From NCBI RefSeq assembly GCF_030733745.1, contig NZ_JASHIK010000009.1:62001-126000 (forward strand): a stretch of 64,000 nucleotides of DNA, written 5' to 3'. The first letter of the stretch is position 1, and the number at the start of each line of letters is the position of its first letter. This document shows, piece after piece, positions 17,145 through 24,767 of this stretch. This stretch comes from Stappia sp. MMSF_3263 (GTDB lineage: Bacteria; Pseudomonadota; Alphaproteobacteria; Rhizobiales; Stappiaceae). A program made the position numbers and the translations under genes. The notes under the pieces were generated by a model that was given only the letters and a program-made list of their open reading frames with translations, did not search any database and had not been told where the DNA came from.

Positions 17145-17632
17145 GAACGATTCTCTCCCTCAGTCTTGTTGCAACCAAGGATAAGGCAAGGCGGTGAACA
17201 TCCGGTTTCCGCGATTGCTTGGATTGTGCTTATCCGCCTGACGGCGCCGGGGTTTTGGCGGTCGCCGCCGCTCCGCCGACAGGTTCTGCCGGAATTGGCG
17301 CTTGATGCCTCCGGCCGGCTCCACTAGCGTGCCCGGCCAATGACGGCGTCCCGGGAGGGACTGAAAACGATTCCGGTGCCGATCGACCCATGTCGGGGAT
17401 CCAGTCCGGAGCTGTCCGAGCGGTTTGGCAGGCGTTGCGCGGGTCGCGCTGCGCCCGGCATGGCGTGCGTGACCGGTTTCTCCCTCTCAAGCGACGCCGA
17501 TGGTGCCCGGCATCCGGCCGGCACCGGGCACAGGCCGTCAGGCCGAGAGGGAGCTTTTGAGATGAAACACGAATTTGTCTTCGGCGCGGTTTTGACGGAG
17601 CGTCCCTCGGATGCATGCGAGGGAGAAGCGTG
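17145..17632. other. Divergent intergenic region upstream of the corrin operon
   Basis: This 488-base stretch between the cupin gene and cbiX should hold both promoters and the cbiX leader. An open frame covering 17340-17633 has no ribosome binding site or recognisable protein features, so I do not call it. I looked on both strands for the cobalamin-riboswitch core (GCCACTG and the AGGAGACC-type box) and did not find it. The nested hairpin at 17480-17553 is the only clear structure. Confidence 0.55.
17480..17553 (+). promoter_or_regulatory. Nested hairpin in the cbiX leader
   Basis: CTCCCTCTC (17480-17488) pairs with GAGAGGGAG (17545-17553). Inside it GTGCCCGG (17503-17510) pairs with CCGGGCAC (17524-17531). 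CTTTT follows at 17554-17558. The structure ends about 80 bases before cbiX. A T-run after a long stem could make it an attenuator, but no ligand-binding consensus is recognised. Confidence 0.45.
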
Positions 17633-18793
17633 ATGGCCGACATGACGGGCGCGACGGGCGAGAAGCTCGGGCTGATGATTTGCGGCCATGGCAGCCGCAA
17701 CCGCGGCGCGGTCGGTGAATTCGCGCAGCTCGCCGAGCGGCTCAAGGCCCGCTTTCCCGACTGGCCGGTGGAATATGGCTATCTCGAATTCGCCAATCCG
17801 GTGATCAAGGACGGCCTCGACCGGCTGCGCGCGCAGGGCTGCACCCGCATTCTCGCGGTGCCGGGCATGCTGTTCGCGGCCGGCCACGCCAAGAACGACA
17901 TCCCGTCCGTCCTCAACACCTACCAGGCGCAGAACCCGGGCGTCACCATCACCTACGGCCGGGAGCTCGCCGTCGACACGCGCATGATCCGCGCCGCCGG
18001 CGACCGCATCCGCGAGGCGCTGGAGGCGGCGGAAAGCGACGTGCCCCTGCACGAGACGCTGCTGATGGTGATCGGGCGAGGCGCCTCGGATCCCGATGCC
18101 AATTCCAACGTCGCCAAGATCACCCGCATGCTGTGGGAAGGCTTCGGCTTCGGCTGGGCGGAGACGGGCTATTCGGGCGTCACCTTCCCCCTGGTGCAGC
18201 CGGCGCTGGAGCACGCGGCGAAGCTCGGCTACCGCCGCATCGTTGTCTTCCCCTATTTCCTGTTCTCCGGCGTGCTCGTCAGCCGCATCTACAACCACAC
18301 CGACGAGATCGCCGCGCGCCACCCCGACATCGAGTTCCTCAAGGCCGGCTATCTCAACGACCACCCGCAGGTGATCGACACGATGGCGGACCGCGTCCAG
18401 GAAATCCTGCAGGGCGCCAACCTGATGAACTGCCAGATGTGCAAGTACCGCGAGCAGGTGCTGGGCTTCGAGGAGGATGTCGGCCGGCCGCAGGAAAGCC
18501 ACCACCATCATGTGGAAGGGCTCGGCGCCGATGCCGAGTGCAAGCTCTGCGACGTGACCTGCACGGGAGCCTGCGAGGAACAGGCCGCCGCCGGCCATCA
18601 CCACCATCACCACGATCATGCACATGACCACGGTCACGGTCATTCTCACGATCATGATCACGACCACCATCATCATCATGATCACGGGCATTCCCATTCC
18701 CACGGGCATGATCATCACGACCATCATCATCCGGTTTATCCGCATGCCGACCACCCGCACGGCCCGAAATCCATGCGCAAGTCGGACGGGTGA
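17633..18793 (+). CDS. cbiX: Sirohydrochlorin cobaltochelatase CbiX with long His-rich metal tail
   Basis: A 386-residue long-form CbiX. It has two chelatase halves: the first with ICGHGSRNRG (active-site His about residue 18) and LFAAGHAKNDIP, the second from about residue 140 with VIGRGASDPDANSNVAKI. It inserts Co2+ into sirohydrochlorin, the committing step of cobalt-early corrin synthesis. Several Cys follow (CQMCK, CKLCDVTCTGAC, about 266-312), a possible Fe-S or metal site. The last ~65 residues contain about 32 His mixed with Asp and Gly, a cobalt-binding reservoir or delivery tail. The ATG at 17633 follows GGGAGAAG. This is the first gene of the corrin operon. Confidence 0.9.
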   Translation: MADMTGATGEKLGLMICGHGSRNRGAVGEFAQLAERLKARFPDWPVEYGYLEFANPVIKDGLDRLRAQGCTRILAVPGMLFAAGHAKNDIPSVLNTYQAQNPGVTITYGRELAVDTRMIRAAGDRIREALEAAESDVPLHETLLMVIGRGASDPDANSNVAKITRMLWEGFGFGWAETGYSGVTFPLVQPALEHAAKLGYRRIVVFPYFLFSGVLVSRIYNHTDEIAARHPDIEFLKAGYLNDHPQVIDTMADRVQEILQGANLMNCQMCKYREQVLGFEEDVGRPQESHHHHVEGLGADAECKLCDVTCTGACEEQAAAGHHHHHHDHAHDHGHGHSHDHDHDHHHHHDHGHSHSHGHDHHDHHHPVYPHADHPHGPKSMRKSDG

Positions 18794-18823
18794 GCGCGGC
18801 ATGATGACAGCAAGGAAGACGGC

Positions 18824-19486
18824 GTGAGCGCGGGCGGTCCCCCCCGCTACGACTACGAGCACGATCCGGCGGAGATCTATCGCCGGTCCTTCGCCATCGT
18901 GCGCGGCGAAGCCGATCTGGCGCGCCTGCCGGACGGGCTGCATCCGGCCGCGATCCGCATGATCCATGCCTGCGGCATGCCTGAGATCGTCGCCGACATC
19001 GCCTGGCGCGGCGATGTCGCGGCCATCGTGGCGAAGGCGCTCGCCGCCGGAGCCCCGGTCCTGGCGGACGTACGGATGGTCTGCGAAGGCATCATCGCGA
19101 ACCGTTTGCCGGCAAATAACAGCCTCGTCTGCACGCTCAACAAAGCCGAAGTGCCGGATCTGGCGCAGCGTCTGGGCACCACCCGTTCGGCCGCCGCCGT
19201 TGATCTGTGGGCGGAGCGCCTCGAGGGGGCCGTCGTCGTTATCGGCAACGCGCCGACCGCGCTGTTCCATCTGCTGGAACGGATCCACCAGGGCTTTCCG
19301 CGTCCGGCCGCGATCCTCGGTTTCCCGGTCGGCTTCGTCGGTGCGGCGGAATCGAAGGAGGCGCTGCTGGACAGCCCGCTCGACATTCCGTGCCTGGTGT
19401 TGCGCGGCCGCAAGGGCGGCTCGGCCATCGCCGCCGCGGCGCTCAACGCGCTGGCCGCCGGCGTGCCGGAAGAGGCGGCGTCATGA
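18824..19486 (+). CDS. cobH: Precorrin-8X methylmutase (CobH/CbiC)
   Basis: A 220-residue protein that moves the methyl group from C11 to C12 of (cobalt-)precorrin-8 to give hydrogenobyrinate or cobyrinate. Family signatures are IYRRSFAIVRGEADLARLP near the N-terminus, the conserved IRMIHACGM with the catalytic His (about residue 47), LADVRMVCEGI, and IGNAPTALFHLLE. The GTG start follows AAGGAAG. Its stop overlaps the cobL ATG (ATGA), so the genes are co-translated. Confidence 0.93.
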   Translation: MSAGGPPRYDYEHDPAEIYRRSFAIVRGEADLARLPDGLHPAAIRMIHACGMPEIVADIAWRGDVAAIVAKALAAGAPVLADVRMVCEGIIANRLPANNSLVCTLNKAEVPDLAQRLGTTRSAAAVDLWAERLEGAVVVIGNAPTALFHLLERIHQGFPRPAAILGFPVGFVGAAESKEALLDSPLDIPCLVLRGRKGGSAIAAAALNALAAGVPEEAAS

Positions 19487-20718
19487 GCGTGGCTGAAACG
19501 GGCGCGTCAGGCACCCCGGCGCCCTGGCTGACGCTGATCGGCATTGGCGAGGACGGGCTCGACGGTCTGTCCCTGCTGGCCCGCCGGGCGCTGGAGGAGG
19601 CGCAGCGGATCTTCGGCGGTGTCCGCCATGCCGAGCTTGTGGCGGCGCTTGGCAAGAGCGTGACGCCCTGGCCCTCTCCCTTCGAGGCGGGTGTCGGGAT
19701 GCTGCTTGCCGGACGCGGCACGCCGACCGTGGTGCTCGCCTCGGGCGATCCGATGTGGTTCGGCGTCGGCGCGACGCTGTCGCGGGCGCTCGCCCCGCAG
19801 GAGATGCTGGTGCTGCCAGCCCCGTCCTCCCTGTCGCTTGCCGCCGCAAGGCTCGGCTGGCCGCTGCAGGAGGTCGAGATCCTGTCGCTGCATGGCCGCC
19901 CGCTCGACCTCTTGCGCGGCGTTCTCTTTCCCGGCGCCCGCATCCTGTGCCTGACCTCCGGCGCGGACGCTGCCGACGAGATTTCCGACCTGCTCACAGA
20001 CGAGGGCTATGGCGCGAGCCGGATCACCGTGCTCGAACATCTCGGCGGGCCGCGCGAGCGCGTCCTTGCGGCGACGGCGGAGAGCTGGCGCGGGGCCGTG
20101 GCGGCGCTGAATGTAGTTGCCATCGAGGCGAAGGCGGTCGCCAACACGCCCTTGCGGGCCCGCGTGCCGGGCCTTGCCGACGATGCCTTCCGCCATGATG
20201 GCAAGATCACCAAGCGCGAGATCCGCGCCGTGACGCTTGCCCGGCTGATGCCGGTGCCGGGCGCGCTGCTGTGGGATATCGGCGCCGGATCGGGCGCGGT
20301 CGCCATCGAATGGCTGCGCGCCGCGCCGCGCAGTCAGGCCATCGGTCTGGAGCCGGACGACGCCCGCCGGGCCACGGCGCGCGCCAATGCGGCAGCGCTC
20401 GGCGTGCCGCATCTCGACCTGCGTGCCGCCTCCGCTCCCGACGGGCTGGCCGGTCTGCCAGCGCCTGACGCGGTCTTCTTCGGCGGCGGCCTGACCTCGC
20501 CCGGCGCGCTGGAGGCGGCGCTTGCCGCGCTGAAGCCCGGCGGCCGGCTCGTTGCCAATGCGGTGACGCTGGAAAGCGAGGCGGTGCTGGCGGCTGCCCA
20601 TGCCCGCCATGGCGGCGAGCTGGCGCGCATCGCCGTTTCGCGCGCCGGCCCGGTCGGCGGCATGACCGGCTGGCGGCCGCTGATGCCGGTGACGCAATGG
20701 AGCCTCACTCTGCCATGA
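19483..20718 (+). CDS. cobL: Precorrin-6Y C5,15-methyltransferase/decarboxylase (CobL; CbiE-CbiT fusion)
   Basis: A 411-residue two-domain enzyme. Residues ~10-210 are the CbiE class III methyltransferase (LTLIGIGEDGLDGL start, VVLASGDPMWFGVG). Residues ~215-405 are the CbiT class I methyltransferase (HDGKITKREIRAVTLARL, then LLWDIGAGSGAVAIEWLR for SAM binding). It methylates C5 and C15 and removes the C12 acetate carboxyl. The ATG at 19483 overlaps the cobH stop, and the end overlaps the cobI start in the same way. A long upstream extension of this frame runs through cobH and is not coding. Confidence 0.93.
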   Translation: MSVAETGASGTPAPWLTLIGIGEDGLDGLSLLARRALEEAQRIFGGVRHAELVAALGKSVTPWPSPFEAGVGMLLAGRGTPTVVLASGDPMWFGVGATLSRALAPQEMLVLPAPSSLSLAAARLGWPLQEVEILSLHGRPLDLLRGVLFPGARILCLTSGADAADEISDLLTDEGYGASRITVLEHLGGPRERVLAATAESWRGAVAALNVVAIEAKAVANTPLRARVPGLADDAFRHDGKITKREIRAVTLARLMPVPGALLWDIGAGSGAVAIEWLRAAPRSQAIGLEPDDARRATARANAAALGVPHLDLRAASAPDGLAGLPAPDAVFFGGGLTSPGALEAALAALKPGGRLVANAVTLESEAVLAAAHARHGGELARIAVSRAGPVGGMTGWRPLMPVTQWSLTLP

Positions 20719-21464
20719 CGAAATCCGGAACCATGACGAAAACCGGAACGCTTTACGGCGTCGGGCTGGGGCCCGGCGATCCGGACCTGATGACCGTGAA
20801 GGCGCATCGCCTGATCTGCTCGGCGAAGGTCGTCGCCTATCCCGCGCCCGACGATGGCGAGAGCTTCGCCCGGTCGATCGCGGCCCACATCATTCCGGAC
20901 GATGCCCGCGAGATCCCCATCATCGTGCCGATGCGCGTCGAGCGTTATCCGGCGAAAGACGTCTATGACCGGGCGGCGGAGGAGATCGGCGCGGCGCTTT
21001 CCGCCGGCGAGGACGTGGTGACGCTGTGCGAGGGCGATCCCTTCTTCTACGGTTCCTTCATGTATCTCTACGAGCGGCTGTCGGGCAGCTTCCCTTGCGA
21101 GATCGTGCCCGGCGTCACCTCGCTCACCGCCTGTGCCGCGCGGCTCGGCCGGCCGCTGACCGCGCGCAACGACGTGCTCACCGTCATTCCCGGCCCGCTC
21201 GCCGACGCGGAGATCGCCGCCCGGATCGAGGCGGCCGGCGCCGTCGCCATCATGAAGGTCGGCCGCCACCTGGAGCGGCTGAAGAGGCTGATTTCCGGGC
21301 TGGGCCTGCTGGGCCATGCCGGCTATGTGGAGCGGGCGACGCTTGCCAGCGAAAAGGCGATGCCGCTGGCGGAGGTGAATGACGCCTCCGCCCCCTATTT
21401 CTCGATGATCCTGATTTACAAGGGAGACGAAGCGTGGATGCTTCCGCCGCAATCCTCGTCCTGA
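20715..21464 (+). CDS. cobI: Precorrin-2 C20-methyltransferase (CobI/CbiL)
   Basis: A 249-residue class III (tetrapyrrole) SAM methyltransferase adding a methyl at C20. Signatures are LYGVGLGPGDPDLMTVKA at the N-terminus, VVTLCEGDPFFYGSFMYL (SAM loop) and EIVPGVTSLTACAARLG. The ATG at 20715 overlaps the cobL stop; a second in-frame ATG at 20733 lies nearer the conserved start and could also be used. The last ~10 codons overlap the start of the cbiG-cobJ gene (21434). Confidence 0.92.
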   Translation: MTKSGTMTKTGTLYGVGLGPGDPDLMTVKAHRLICSAKVVAYPAPDDGESFARSIAAHIIPDDAREIPIIVPMRVERYPAKDVYDRAAEEIGAALSAGEDVVTLCEGDPFFYGSFMYLYERLSGSFPCEIVPGVTSLTACAARLGRPLTARNDVLTVIPGPLADAEIAARIEAAGAVAIMKVGRHLERLKRLISGLGLLGHAGYVERATLASEKAMPLAEVNDASAPYFSMILIYKGDEAWMLPPQSSS

Positions 21465-23254
21465 CGCCGGCGGCACTCGCCACGGCGCGGCGCATTGCCG
21501 CCGCTCTGCCGGGCGCGACCCTGCACGGGCTCGCCCACAGGGTGCCGGGGCTGGACGTCCCCTTCGCCGAGACGCTCAACCATATCCGGGCGCTCTACCA
21601 GGCCGGCACGCCGATCATCGGCGTCTGCGCGTCGGGTATTCTCATCCGCGCGCTTGCCGCCGTGATCGAGGACAAGCGCTCCGAGCCGCCGGTGATCGCC
21701 GTCTCCGAGGACGGAGAAAGCGTCGTGCCGCTGCTTGGCGGCCATCGCGGCGCCAACTCGCTCGCCCGCCAGATCGCCGGCGCGCTCGATGCCCATGCGG
21801 CGGTGACGACGCAGGGCGACACGGCGCTGGGCGTCGCGCTCGATTCGCCGCCCAAGGGCTGGTGGCTGGCCAATCCGGAACATGCCAAGGGCGTGATGGC
21901 GCGGCTGCTCGCCGGCGAACCGGTGCGTATCGAAGGATCGGCCCCCTGGCTGACCCGCTCGCGCCTGCCGATCTCCTCCGAGGCGGCGCTGGCCATTGCC
22001 GTCACCGAGAAGGCGCGCGCCGCAACACCGGATGCGCTGGTCTATCATCCGCAATGCCTTGTCGTCGGCGTCGGCTGCGCCCGCGGCTGTCCGCCGGAGG
22101 AACTGGCCGGGCTTGTCCGCGAGGCGCTGGCCGGGGCGGGGCTTGCGCAAGGCGCGGTGGCGCTGGTTGCAACGCTCGACCTGAAGGCCGACGAGCCGGC
22201 GGTGCATGCGCTGGGCAAGGTGCTTGGCGCGCCGGTGCGGGTGTTTTCCGCAAGCCGGCTGGAGGAGGAGGCCTCCCGTCTCGCCAACCCGTCCGACGTC
22301 GTCTTCGCCGAGGTCGGTTGTCACGGCGTCAGCGAGGGTGCGGCGCTGGCGGCGAGCGGCGTGGACGGCGTGCTCGTGGTGGAAAAGCGCAAGAGCGCCA
22401 ATGCGACGGTCGCGGTGGCGCGCGCGCCCGCGCCCCTCGACCCGGCGGAGATCGGCCGGGCGCGCGGCCGGCTGTCGGTCATCGGCATCGGCCCGGGCCG
22501 CGACGACTGGCGCACGCCGCAGGCCTCGCGCCTTCTGGCCGAGGCCGACGAGGCGGTCGGCTATTCGCTCTATCTCGACATCGTCGCGCCGCTGATTCAG
22601 GGCAAGCCGCGCCACGCCTTCCCGCTTGGCGCGGAAGAAGAGCGGGTGCGCTTCGCGCTGGAACGCGCCGGCGAGGGGCGTTCGGTGGCGCTGGTCTCCT
22701 CGGGTGACGCCGGCATCTATGCGATGGGGGCGCTCGTCTACGAGCTCCTTCACCGACCGCAGGAAGAGGGCGGCGTTTCGGACGCGGCCCGGCGGATCGA
22801 GGTGGTCAACGCGCCCGGCATCTCGGCCCTGCAGGCGGCCTCCGCCCTTGTCGGCGCGCCGCTCGGCCATGATTTCTGCACCATCTCGCTGTCCGACCTG
22901 CTCACCCCCTGGGAGGCGATCGAGCAGCGGCTGAAGGCGGCAGCCCTCGGCGATTTCGTCGTCGCCTTCTACAACCCGGTCTCCAAGCGCCGCCGCACCC
23001 AGCTTGCCGCCGCCCGGGAGATCCTTTTGACCGGCCGCCCGGCCGACACGCCGGTGGTGCTCGGTTTCAACCTTGGCCGCGAGGGCGAGACGATCACCGT
23101 GACGACGCTGGGCGAGCTTCGCGTCGACGATGTCGACATGCTGACCACCGTGCTGGTCGGCTCGTCCGCCTCGCGCGCGGTGATGACGGGCGCGGGCAGG
23201 CCCTTCGTCTACACCCCGCGCGGCTACGCCAAACGCATCGAGGAAAAGCTATGA
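21434..23254 (+). CDS. cobJ: CbiG-CobJ fusion: ring-opening hydrolase plus precorrin-3B C17-methyltransferase
   Basis: A 606-residue fusion. Residues 1-~345 match CbiG: an N-terminal domain with GVCASGILIRALA, a middle part with LLGGHRGANSLARQIA, and a C-terminal CobE/CbiG_C module with VGVGCARGCPPEELAGLVREAL. CbiG opens the lactone of cobalt-factor IV and releases acetaldehyde in the cobalt-early route. Residues ~355-606 are CobJ/CbiH (LSVIGIGPGRDDWRTPQA, ALVSSGDAGIYAMGALVYE, VAFYNPVSKRRRTQL), the ring-contracting C17-methyltransferase. The GTG start overlaps cobI by 31 bases. Joining two consecutive pathway steps in one chain suggests handing over of an unstable intermediate. Confidence 0.92.
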   Translation: MDASAAILVLTPAALATARRIAAALPGATLHGLAHRVPGLDVPFAETLNHIRALYQAGTPIIGVCASGILIRALAAVIEDKRSEPPVIAVSEDGESVVPLLGGHRGANSLARQIAGALDAHAAVTTQGDTALGVALDSPPKGWWLANPEHAKGVMARLLAGEPVRIEGSAPWLTRSRLPISSEAALAIAVTEKARAATPDALVYHPQCLVVGVGCARGCPPEELAGLVREALAGAGLAQGAVALVATLDLKADEPAVHALGKVLGAPVRVFSASRLEEEASRLANPSDVVFAEVGCHGVSEGAALAASGVDGVLVVEKRKSANATVAVARAPAPLDPAEIGRARGRLSVIGIGPGRDDWRTPQASRLLAEADEAVGYSLYLDIVAPLIQGKPRHAFPLGAEEERVRFALERAGEGRSVALVSSGDAGIYAMGALVYELLHRPQEEGGVSDAARRIEVVNAPGISALQAASALVGAPLGHDFCTISLSDLLTPWEAIEQRLKAAALGDFVVAFYNPVSKRRRTQLAAAREILLTGRPADTPVVLGFNLGREGETITVTTLGELRVDDVDMLTTVLVGSSASRAVMTGAGRPFVYTPRGYAKRIEEKL

Positions 23255-24033
23255 CCGTCCATTTCATCGGCGCCGGCCCAGGCGACCCCGACCTCATCAC
23301 CGTGCGCGGGCTGAAGCTGATCGAGGCCTGCCCCGTCTGCCTCTATGCCGGCTCGCTGGTGCCCGAGGCGATTGTCAAGGCGGCGCCCGAGGGCGCGCGC
23401 GTCGTCGACACCGCGCCGATGACGCTCGACGAGATCATGGCCGAGATCGAGGCCGCGCACGAGAAGGGCCAGGATGTTGCCCGTGTCCATTCCGGCGATC
23501 CCTCGCTCTATGGCGCGATCGCCGAGCAGATCCGGCGGCTGCGCGAAAAGGACATTCCCTTCGACGTGACGCCCGGCGTTCCGGCCTTCGCCGCAGCGGC
23601 GGCGGCGCTGGGGCAGGAACTCACCGTGCCGGAGATCGCCCAGACGGTGATCCTCACCCGCACGACGATGAAATCCTCCGACATGCCGCCTGGCGAGGAC
23701 CTCGAGACGCTGGGCAAGAGCGGCGCGACGCTCGCCATCCACCTTTCCATCCGCAATCTGCGCGAGATCGAGCGCCAGCTGGTGCCGCTCTATGGGGCGG
23801 ACTGCCCCGTGGTGGTCGCCTACCGGGTCGGCTGGCCCGACCAGAGCTTCATCCACGGCACGCTGTCGGACATCCGCGAGAAGGTGCGCCTGTCGAAGAT
23901 CACCCGCACGGCGCTGATCTTCGTCGGCCGCGCGCTGCAGCCAGCCGCCGATTTCCGCGATTCGGCACTGTATCATGCCGACCACGTGCATGTGCTGCGC
24001 CCGAAGAAGAAAAAGGCGAAGGCCGGGGCGTAA
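23251..24033 (+). CDS. cobM: Precorrin-4 C11-methyltransferase (CobM/CbiF)
   Basis: A 260-residue class III methyltransferase acting at C11. It shows VHFIGAGPGDPDLITVRGLKLI at the N-terminus, DVARVHSGDPSLYGAIAEQ (SAM loop) and DVTPGVPAFAAAAAALGQELT, all typical of CobM/CbiF. The ATG overlaps the stop of the cbiG-cobJ gene (ATGA). The C-terminus is very basic (RPKKKKAKAGA). It is the last gene of the plus-strand corrin run that starts at cbiX. Confidence 0.93.
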   Translation: MTVHFIGAGPGDPDLITVRGLKLIEACPVCLYAGSLVPEAIVKAAPEGARVVDTAPMTLDEIMAEIEAAHEKGQDVARVHSGDPSLYGAIAEQIRRLREKDIPFDVTPGVPAFAAAAAALGQELTVPEIAQTVILTRTTMKSSDMPPGEDLETLGKSGATLAIHLSIRNLREIERQLVPLYGADCPVVVAYRVGWPDQSFIHGTLSDIREKVRLSKITRTALIFVGRALQPAADFRDSALYHADHVHVLRPKKKKAKAGA

Positions 24034-24119
24034 GCCACGGCCGCCCGGCCCGGATTTGCATCACGGCGCGCATCCCCCTAGGCTCGGGACATACCCAACA
24101 GCCAAAGGAGAGACCCGCC

Positions 24120-24743
24120 ATGGAGCCGGAAAACGCGCTCTTGAAACGAGCCTATGCCCTTGATGGCGACGCGGAAAAAATTCGCGACCTCTATGCCGAC
24201 TGGGCGCAAAGCTATGACGGTGACACGACCCGGGGCATGGGCTATGTCGCGCCCGCTATCGCCGCCGAGGCGCTGGCCGGAGCGCTTGGCTCGGCCGAGG
24301 CAGTGCTGGATGCGGGCTGCGGCACCGGCCTGGTCGGCCGTGAGCTCGACAGCCGCATCGAGGCCGCGATCGACGGCATCGATCTCAGCCCCGGCATGCT
24401 GGAACAGGCGAGGGGCAAGGGCGTCTACCGGCGTCTCGCCGAGGCAGACCTGACCGCGCCGCTGGCCTTTGCCGACAACACCTATGACGGCGTGGTGAGC
24501 GTCGGCGTCTTCACCAGCGGCCATGTCGGCCCCGGGGCCATCGACGAACTGGCCCGTGTGGCACGGCCCGGCGCGCCGCTGGTCGTCACCGTGCACGAGA
24601 AGGTCTGGGAGAGCGATGGCTACCCCGAACATCTGAAGGGGATGGAAAAACGGGGCCTGCTCCGCATTCGGGCCGTGCGCGATGCCGTCTATCACGAAAA
24701 GGAAGGCTATCGCTGCAAGCTCTGCGTGCTCGAGGCCGCCTGA
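24120..24743 (+). CDS. Class I SAM-dependent methyltransferase, substrate unknown
   Basis: A 207-residue methyltransferase with the Rossmann motif VLDAGCGTGLVGREL (about residues 62-76), acidic motif II IDGIDLSPGMLEQAR and the post-motif YDGVVSVGVFTSGHVG. It is similar to small-molecule methyltransferases of the Methyltransf_11/25 group. The ATG follows AAAGGAGAG. Although it sits inside the corrin region, it does not belong to the tetrapyrrole methylase fold and has no obvious corrin role. It is separated from cobM by 86 bases and converges on cobB. Confidence 0.8.
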   Translation: MEPENALLKRAYALDGDAEKIRDLYADWAQSYDGDTTRGMGYVAPAIAAEALAGALGSAEAVLDAGCGTGLVGRELDSRIEAAIDGIDLSPGMLEQARGKGVYRRLAEADLTAPLAFADNTYDGVVSVGVFTSGHVGPGAIDELARVARPGAPLVVTVHEKVWESDGYPEHLKGMEKRGLLRIRAVRDAVYHEKEGYRCKLCVLEAA

Positions 24744-24767
24744 GGGCGGGGGTGCTCACGCCCTTTT
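24744..24767. terminator. Terminator between the methyltransferase gene and cobB
   Basis: GGGCG (24744-24748) and CGCCC (24759-24763) form a short stem followed by TTTT (24764-24767), placed between two convergent genes and starting right at the methyltransferase stop codon. It is a modest rho-independent terminator for the plus-strand gene. Confidence 0.45.

Noticed and set aside
17145-17632. Cobalamin riboswitch expected before the corrin operon
   Set aside because: The B12 box and GCCACTG core were not found on either strand; a partial GGTGAACATCCGG near 17193-17205 lacks the rest of the consensus.
17340-17633. Possible 97-residue protein upstream of cbiX
   Set aside because: No ribosome binding site, no recognisable residues, and the frame crosses the hairpin region; treated as leader.
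18600-18760. Low-complexity repeat array
   Set aside because: The CAT/CAC-rich tract is simply the His-rich end of CbiX, in frame with mixed His codons.
17324-19288. A 654-codon open frame on the minus strand
   Set aside because: It is antisense to cbiX and cobH. The Met/Val-rich stretch in it is the complement of the His-rich CbiX tail, not a membrane protein.
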